Source: Delphinapterus leucas
Taxonomy: Eukaryota > Chordata > Mammalia > Artiodactyla > Monodontidae
Assembly: GCF_002288925.2 (NCBI RefSeq)
Contig: NW_022098076.1
Span: 75,283,873-75,347,872 of the forward strand
Direction of reading: 5' to 3'
DNA length: 64,000 bases
The notes beneath the pieces were generated by a model. The model searched no databases. It saw only the letters and a program-made list of their open reading frames with translations, and was not told the DNA's origin. Positions 57,893 to 64,000 of the stretch are shown here, piece by piece. A program made the position numbers and the translations under genes. Positions within the stretch are counted from its first letter, which is position 1; each line of letters begins with the position of its first letter.

Positions 57893-59162
57893 GACTTGCA
57901 TGTGCAGAATCATTTGGTATGGTAGAGGTTTTTTCAGACCAACCCCCTCTCCTTGGAATTCAAAGCTCAGAAGGGCACAGAGTAGCCAGGCTGGGATCAG
58001 AGTCCTTGTTTGCTGTTTCTTAGTAAAGGACTCTGCAAAACCACATTTGTCTCCAGAGTTTTCCAGACTGCAGAAGCCAAGGTGTATAAAGACGCAGCTA
58101 ATTTCAGGTGTGGGCTGGTTTCTTACCCTGAGTTAGTAGGTCTTTCGTTTTATAAATTTTTATAATTTTTACTAATATTTTGTAATACTTTATAAGCTAG
58201 TGCCAGTTAAGGTATCCAAAGAATATTGGTAAGGAAGCCAAATAAAACCAGATATCCTGATCTTTTTAAATTCCAGCATATCTTGGCCTTAAAGAGAACT
58301 GGAAGGTTAAAGTTATTTAGGGTCTGATATGATGACGCTCATACCTCAAATCCTAGAGTATTTTTTAACATTATGAGGCACTTTTGCATTACTTCAGTTT
58401 CCCTTTTCCAAAACTCTGTAAGCTAGGCAGGGTGTGGATTATCTCCATTTTACAGAAGAATACACCAGGGCTCAGACTGTGATACATCTATCTACCCATG
58501 GCAGCCCTCTCCCCTGATTTCCAGCCCGTAAGGTAGGTGGTATAGGCTGGCTGAGGAAATCAAGGAATGTGGGTGGGATGCACTGGAGGAAATGTGGGGT
58601 CCCTACAGTGGGAGTGCTGCTAGCCCAGCAGGACTCCTTCTCCTTTGCTCCACGCCCCAGATCCCCTTTGTCCTGCCTGCTTGCTTGCTTTGAGCCCAGC
58701 CCAGAAGGCTCTGCCAGCTTCTAAGCTGGCCCGTTTTACTGGTAAGGATTAGATGCCAGAGTTTTCTGCTGGTGACTGCTCTTTCCCGGCACTCTCTTGC
58801 AGTATCATATTTTCTTAGCTTGTAACTCCTCTTCCTGACCCTTCTAGTCCTCAGTGACCCTTTCTCAGGTCACAGAAAGTGAGTTCACGAAGGTCTCCAA
58901 CACCACTTTGCCTGTGCATCTCTCTGGAGAGAGAAACTTCTCCTCACTTCGTGCCCACCCCATCCTCTGGAAAAGACTCAACTCAGTCACCCCAGCACCT
59001 TTCCTGCTTCCCGTCACACCCCATTCTTAGCTACCGGACTGTACCAGAATAGCCAAGACTATCTGTTCACCATACCTTAAGATGCCACTTCTATAACCAG
59101 GTTGACTTAGTCTGTACTCCGTATCCGCTTCCGCTTTAAAGCTGAAATATCAGCTTAAGTAT
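57893..59162. other. Unique sequence with a short MIR trace, no gene seen
   Basis: A MIR-like core lies at 58430-58485 ('tctccattttacagaagaat'). The C/T-rich, CpG-poor part at 58600-59100 has no recognisable exon. Confidence 0.4.
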
Positions 59163-59871
59163 CATGAGATATCACCTCACACCAGTCAGAACGGCCGTCA
59201 TCAAAAAATCTAGAAACAAGAAATGCTGGAGAGGGTGTGGAGAAAAGGGAACACTCCTGCACTGCTGGTGGGAACGTGAATTGGTTCAGCCACTATGGAG
59301 AACAGTATGGAGGTTCCTTAAAAAACTACAGATAGAACTACCATATGACCCAGCAATCCCACTACTGGACACATACCCTGAGAAAACCATAATTCAAAAA
59401 GAGTCATGTACCAAAATGTTCACTGCAGCTTTATTTACAATAGCCTGGAGATGGTAACAACCTAAGTGTCCATCATTGGATGAATGGATAAAGAAGATGT
59501 GGCACATATATTCAATGGAATATTACTCAGAAATAAAAAGAAACGAAATTGAGCTATTTGTAATGAGGTGGATGGACCTAGAGTCTGTCATACAGAGTGA
59601 AGCAAGTCAGAAAGAGAAAGACAAATACTGTATGCTAACGCATATATATGGAATTTAAGAAAAAAGAAAAATGTCATGAAGCACCTAGGGATAAGATGGG
59701 AAAAAAGACACAGACCTACTAGAGAATGGACTTGAGGATATGGGGAGGGGGAAGGGTAAGCTGTGACAAAGCGAGAGAGTGGCATGGACATATACACACT
59801 ACCAAATGTAAAATAGATAGCTAGTGGGAAGCAGCCGCATAGCACAGGGAGATCAGCTTGGAACTTTGTGA
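59163..59871 (+). mobile_element. Young L1, ORF2 end and 3' UTR start, lacking its 3' end
   Basis: It begins inside ORF2 ('atgagatatcacctcacacc') and runs through the ORF2 stop into the 3' UTR ('aagcagccgcatagcacagg'), stopping near 'gaactttgtga'. The last 150-200 bp with the 'aataaagatgtt' signal and poly-A are absent. No target-site duplication is visible. A three-unit 12-bp tandem repeat abuts the right edge. Confidence 0.93.
59164..59658 (+). pseudogene. L1 ORF2 C-terminal fragment
   Basis: In one frame it encodes the C-terminal part of L1 ORF2 ('[19 protein letters not shown]', '[19 protein letters not shown]', 'DEWIKKMWHIYSMEYYSEI'), ending at the normal C-terminus near 'LTHIYGI'. A single in-frame stop lies at 59455-59457. 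It lacks the endonuclease and reverse transcriptase, so it is dead. Confidence 0.92.
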
Positions 59872-59907
59872 CTATAAAATAGTCTATAAAATAGTCTATA
59901 AAGTAGA
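59872..59907. repeat. 12-bp tandem repeat, three units
   Basis: 'ctataaaatagt' occurs twice perfectly and once as 'ctataaagtaga', directly at the broken L1 end. Confidence 0.9.
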
Positions 59908-60189
59908 CTCTCAGGGATGTTAAGCGATTGCTGCCCAAGTGCTAATAGCCAGTCAATGGTCGAGATAGTAGAGACCCCCTCATTTCCCACATTAGTTCTG
60001 TTACCACGACCCAGGACTCCCTTTGCCACCCTCTCTCCCTGCCTTGGTTCAGGTCCTCATCATCTCTTAGTAGGACCTCAGTTAAACCCTCCTAATGCTG
60101 CCTGCTTTCATGTTTACCCCGTTTCAGTGTATCCCACTGGGAAGTGACCACACCAAATTTGAGATCAAGATGGCTCATTTCATATCAAA

Positions 60190-60505
60190 CTTCTTAGTCG
60201 CATCCTGTGGATCCCAGGATAAAGTTTACACCCCTCAGCCTGACTTGCGAGACCCCACCACCTTGTTCCCGTGCATCTCCAGCTCCAGCTCATTCCAATT
60301 CCTAGCACATGTCTTATGCACCAACCATGCCACCCTCTTTGTGAAAATGCTTGGTGTTTCCTGGGTATGACCTTCCAATGTCTTTGCACGTTTCCTGCCT
60401 TGAATGCCCTTCCCTGTATCTTCCTTGTAGAAAATTCCTGTTTAAAAATTTCTCTGGCATCACAGCTTCTCTGAGACCTCCACCTACAGTGTGAATTATG
60501 CAAAC
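60190..60505 (+). mobile_element. LINE L2-like fragment, sense
   Basis: 'ataaagtttacacccctcag', 'gagaccccaccaccttgttc', 'cctgccttgaatgcccttcc' and 'tctctggcatcacagcttct' resemble L2. It is diverged. Open frames here (107 codons minus, 91 plus) are shadows of that origin. Confidence 0.55.
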
Positions 60506-60954
60506 TTCTCTAGCTTTTAAGTGTATATGTTTTGTTGTACAAATAGCATTTTATTACACTACATTTTGTGAAGCATTGGGTTGTTTTTCTCGTTATATTG
60601 TAAGCACATTAAAGACATAATTTGAATCTTCTTTTCTCTTCTTCATATTCCCCTAGGTCAAGGTTAGCTAACATTTGTAGCTCCATATATATTGCTATGT
60701 GACCAGGTGTCTAAGCAAGACATGGAGGCTGCACATTAGAGAATTCAGGAGTCTTTCCATTGAAGGAGGTAAAGTCACTCATGGCCAAAGCTTTCACCAT
60801 TATCCTATTAAGAATATCCTATTAACTGCTAACCTTGGTAGTTAATACACAACAATTACAAATGACTTATAGACATATCATTCCAGTGTGGTTCCTACTA
60901 ATTAATTTAGTAATCACTGTTTGCTATAGTATAAATGTATTGATTTTGTGTAAT
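60506..60954. other. AT-rich unique sequence, no gene seen
   Basis: Nothing recognised, apart from a short direct repeat 'aagaatatcctattaa' type near 60800-60825. Confidence 0.4.
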
Positions 60955-60959
60955 CCAAA

Positions 60960-61130
60960 TAACTGATATTTATTGGTCTCTTTCTAAGCAATATATAGGT
61001 GTTACTTCCTTGAATTATTGCAACTACCTTGCAAGGTGAAAATTATTATCTTTAATAGATGAAGAAACTGAGGCTCAGACAATACAAGCAACTTGTAAAA
61101 GAGAAGTATCTGAAACCCAAAGAACCAACT
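60960..61130 (-). repeat. MIR SINE, antisense
   Basis: 'tgatatttattggtctcttt', 'attattatctttaatagatg' and 'aagaaactgaggctcagaca' are in reversed MIR order. Confidence 0.78.
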
Positions 61131-61741
61131 GATAATTGTATCCAAGATTCTGGCGCTCTGAATGAACAGACCAGGTTAACAGTTCCCCTTACCATCTGCT
61201 GCCCAAAGAGGGCTCATTTCTATTTTTTTATACAATTTTCTTCTATGTGCAGCATGCTCATGATACTTTATTCGTTATATATTATTCCCAAATGAAGATA
61301 AAATTTGTCAATTATAAAAGTAGTACTTATTCACTCTAAAACGGTCCAAAAATATAGAAAGGTATAAAGAAGACGGCTGTACAATGATTTCAACAGCCTG
61401 TGATAACAACTGTTAATATTGTGAGGGTGTCCATTCAGATATTTTCCTGTGCACATACACTCATATATACATACATTTTCCTTAAGTGGAGTAATGTTAT
61501 ACCTGTTTGACAACCTTACCTTTTTTTCCTCAATGTGTGGTAACTGTATTTCTATTAAGGCATGTAGATCAATATCATCATTTTTAATAGATGGTAGTAG
61601 TCTAATAAATGGATATACCGTAATGAGGCATATATGTTGTATACAATGTTCTATTATAAACAATGCTATGACAAAAAAATTGTTAAAAATTTATCTTTTC
61701 CCTTTTGACCAGGCTCAGAAGTAACCATGAGAGCCCATCTT
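61131..61741. other. AT-rich unique sequence, no gene seen
   Basis: Open frames on both strands (61331-61663 minus, 61449-61724 plus) overlap each other and are unrecognised. Confidence 0.4.
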
Positions 61742-61819
61742 TTTTTTTTATTATTATCATTTTTTGCATCTTTATTGGAGTATAATTGCTTTACAATGTT
61801 GTGTTAGTTCCCGCTGTCA
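61742..61819 (-). mobile_element. Ultra-short young L1 insertion, antisense
   Basis: A T-rich tail with 'attattattatcatttttt', then only about 55 bases of L1 3' UTR ('gcatctttattggagtata' to 'gtgttagttcccgctgt'). The target-site duplication 'agagcccatctttt' repeats at 61730-61743 and 61820-61833. Confidence 0.93.
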
Positions 61820-61833
61820 AGAGCCCATCTTTT

Positions 61834-63586
61834 AATAATTTCTTTGATCATTAGTGAGGTAGAACAGCTGTTCATACCTTCACTGACTTAATGTAGTATT
61901 TCTTTTGTGAGTTCTTTTTATTCCCTTGTCTATTTCCTTACGTGAATGTTTCCTATTTTCTTCTTGGTTTCTAGGAGCAATTTAGATAAGATAGTCATCT
62001 CCGTTCTGTCACATATATTACGAAACATGGATAGAAGTAACCTCAGAAATCCTTTAGTTTAACACTCCCATTTTACAGATTAAACTCTCTGGAGAAAGGA
62101 AGTGACTCATCAAGTTCTCATGGTTGTACCCCTGATTTTTCCAGTGACTCACTAAGATTTATTGAGTTAGATCACTTATAGTTCTTGTATATCACCCTGC
62201 CTTCTAAACTGACCAAGATTTGTTATCATAGAGTCCTTCCTATGAAAAAAATAATGTTAGAAAAATATAATTTTTTTTTAGACTTCTCTGTCTTTTGCCC
62301 TTTTCTACCCAAGAATTCTTTTTAACTAGAGAGTAGAAGAAGAAAGCACTGAGGAGGACAGATCAGTGTTACAAACATTTCTATAGATGTTCTCCTCTTT
62401 AGAGAAAGTGAACTAGACACGGTGACCCTCAGAAGTCTTTGCAAGCCTGATGGAAATTTCTTGGATTTCATAATTTTTTACTTAATAAAACTTTCGATAG
62501 TCTTTGTATGTTATGTAGATGGTTTCTTGGCTGCTGTTTTCTGTGATGGATGAGGGCTACTCTAAGAAGCTGTTAATTGTGTATTGACTCTGGCTGGGAG
62601 GCTATTTGAAGGCTGCTACGTTGATCTGATGTATATTTGCATCTGTTTTTCATGCCTTTCCAAAATGGAATTTCATTTGTTTCCTCCTTTGTCACGAGGA
62701 GGAGAATGGCAAAACCAAAAATGAAGAATCATGATGAACAGAAAGCACACTTGTCTACCAGCTTTTATAGATAGGCTTCTTATGCCTAACTTATTCTGGG
62801 AAAAAAAGTATTATTAGTACAAGAAGGGAAAAAGCTAGGTTGAGGAATCAATAATAGAAGTCAATTGGAAGAGAAAAAAAAATAAAAAAGAATAGAGTAA
62901 GGGGTAGGGAAGCCATCAAAGTGCATCACTTACTAATAGATGGTTCCAGACTTCCTCTCTCAAGGAAGATTGGCACATGTGGAAAATCTGCTTGTCCATT
63001 TGTGTACTGCAGAGAAGGGAGGAAAGGTCCCAGAATCCCTAAAGGGGAAAATTCAGGGGAGAAGTAAAGCAGGTGTTTCCTGCTACCTGTGCCTCAGAGA
63101 AGAGCTCAGAGCCCTGGGAGGGAGTTTCCCACAGAGGCTTAAATCACAGGAAGCCATACTTTTCTACCAGCCTTAATTCAGAGGTCAGACACATCCACCA
63201 TTACCTCCCAGACTTCCTCTCTCTGTCTCTCTCAATCTCTGACAGAAGGTCCCTAGCTTCAAACTAGGAAAAAGCCAATGCAGATGTATCATATAGACAG
63301 TTTTTCTATCCTCCTTTCTCAGGCTATCTGCTTTCTTGGGTTTATTTATCTATGTCGATCTTTATTGTGCCATTTCTTCACCTAAAATAAAAATGAAAAC
63401 AAAAGGTAAAAAGAAATATCCAAGTGAAATATTACCTTGAACTTTCACACCATGATGCTAAAAGGTACACGGTCATTTAGCCCTACAAAATAGGTTCTTT
63501 ACTCCTCTTAAAAATAACTTTGAAAACCAACATTCATGGGAAGCAAATTGTAACATTTATATTAATATGTCAGCTACATCTTTTAA
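61834..63586. other. Unique sequence, no gene seen
   Basis: A MIR/L3-like trace lies at 62025-62110 ('acactcccattttacagatt'). The stretch 62560-62800 has no recognised repeat and could be a conserved non-coding element, but I cannot show it. The open frame 62940-63176 (78 codons) is unrecognised. Confidence 0.35.
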
Positions 63587-63661
63587 ATTCTCTCTCGTCT
63601 CTGCTCTCTCTTTATCTCTCTCTGTCTCTGTAGCTCTCTCTCTCTCTCTCTTTTTCTCTTC
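63587..63661. repeat. (CT)n-rich pyrimidine tract
   Basis: About 75 bases of mostly TC units with a few interruptions. Confidence 0.9.
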
Positions 63662-63794
63662 CCTCTAACAGTGAAGTATCCAGAAGAGTAATACAACTGG
63701 GAATGGTGCATGTGTGCACGTGTATATGCCGTGCATCTAAATGTTGGAAAGCAGCGAAAAGATTTTTAAATATATTATTTGTATATTTTAGATT

Positions 63795-63907
63795 AAAGGA
63801 GAGTAAAAACGGGAAAAAGAAGGAGAGGGAAGAAGAAGTGTGAAGCGAATAAGGAAGGGAAAAGATGAAAGAAGGAGAGAAGGAAAGGAGAGAGGAAAAG
63901 AAAGATG
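63795..63907. repeat. Purine (GA/GGAA) tract
   Basis: About 110 bases, over 90 percent purine, with irregular gaagga units. It lies about 130 bp from the pyrimidine tract, in inverted sense. Confidence 0.88.
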
Positions 63908-64000
63908 GATGAGTTGGGACACTTAACTACAAAGCGAAAATGCCATATATCATGCAGATGTATTGTCTACAGCAGACCAAACATCAGGCTTTTGGGAAAC

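Noticed and set aside
58600..59100. GC-richer stretch as a CpG island or promoter
   Set aside because: C and T are common but CpG dinucleotides are few, and no exon follows.

Overview
This window reads as non-coding mammalian nuclear DNA, almost certainly from a cetacean (whale, dolphin or porpoise). The diagnostic evidence is at least seven tRNA-derived SINEs of the CHR type, whose heads share the 'gccaccagggaagcccc' signature. Two of them (about 10.1 and 41.3 kb) are of the young type typical of whales and dolphins. There are also six young L1 pieces with the cetartiodactyl L1 3' end ('aacatctttattggagtataattgc'). I saw no BovB or Bov-tA and no pig PRE-1, which argues against a ruminant or pig. 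The sequence is AT-rich and CpG-poor, and I see no CpG island, no convincing exon series, no tRNA or rRNA gene and no CRISPR array. I could recognise no host protein-coding gene. The longest open frame outside repeats is 167 codons and resembles no family I know. The recognisable coding material is decayed transposon protein: a Tigger1 transposase and L1 ORF2 fragments.

Layout. 0-6.4 kb: a young L1 tail, a hAT MITE, an old L1 tail, a (TG)n tract, a MER5A-like element, a near-full-length Tigger1 (3667-6045), then a 79-bp mariner MITE and a MIR. 6.7-10.4 kb: antisense L1 split by a CHR SINE, a young L1 tail and a CHR SINE holding a 32-N gap. 10.4-22.7 kb: mostly unique DNA with MIR, L2, MER53-like and old L1 pieces. 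22.7-24.2 kb: an L1 with a 5' inversion and matching flanking duplications. 24.2-36 kb: mostly unique DNA with sparse MIR, L2 and MaLR relics. 36-43.8 kb: an almost solid block of old L1, all antisense, interrupted by three SINEs and a (TA)n palindrome. 43.8-50.6 kb: a hAT element with clear 8-bp duplications, then mostly unique DNA. 50.7-51.8 kb: two nested young L1s, one with a likely 3' transduction and one with a twin-priming inversion. 52.8-64 kb: two SINEs, a 22-bp minisatellite with a 10-N gap, several L2 and MIR copies, an L1 lacking its 3' end, a 78-bp L1 and pyrimidine/purine tracts at the right end.

I looked for a new biological system and did not find one. What is worth a second look is transposon archaeology (3' transduction, twin priming, nested insertions, a SINE with an amplified internal repeat), two assembly gaps whose nature can be deduced from their surroundings, and a few unannotated unique stretches. 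One of these holds a small open frame with a signal-peptide-like start. Family names for old repeats come from memory of consensus sequences, not from a database search.
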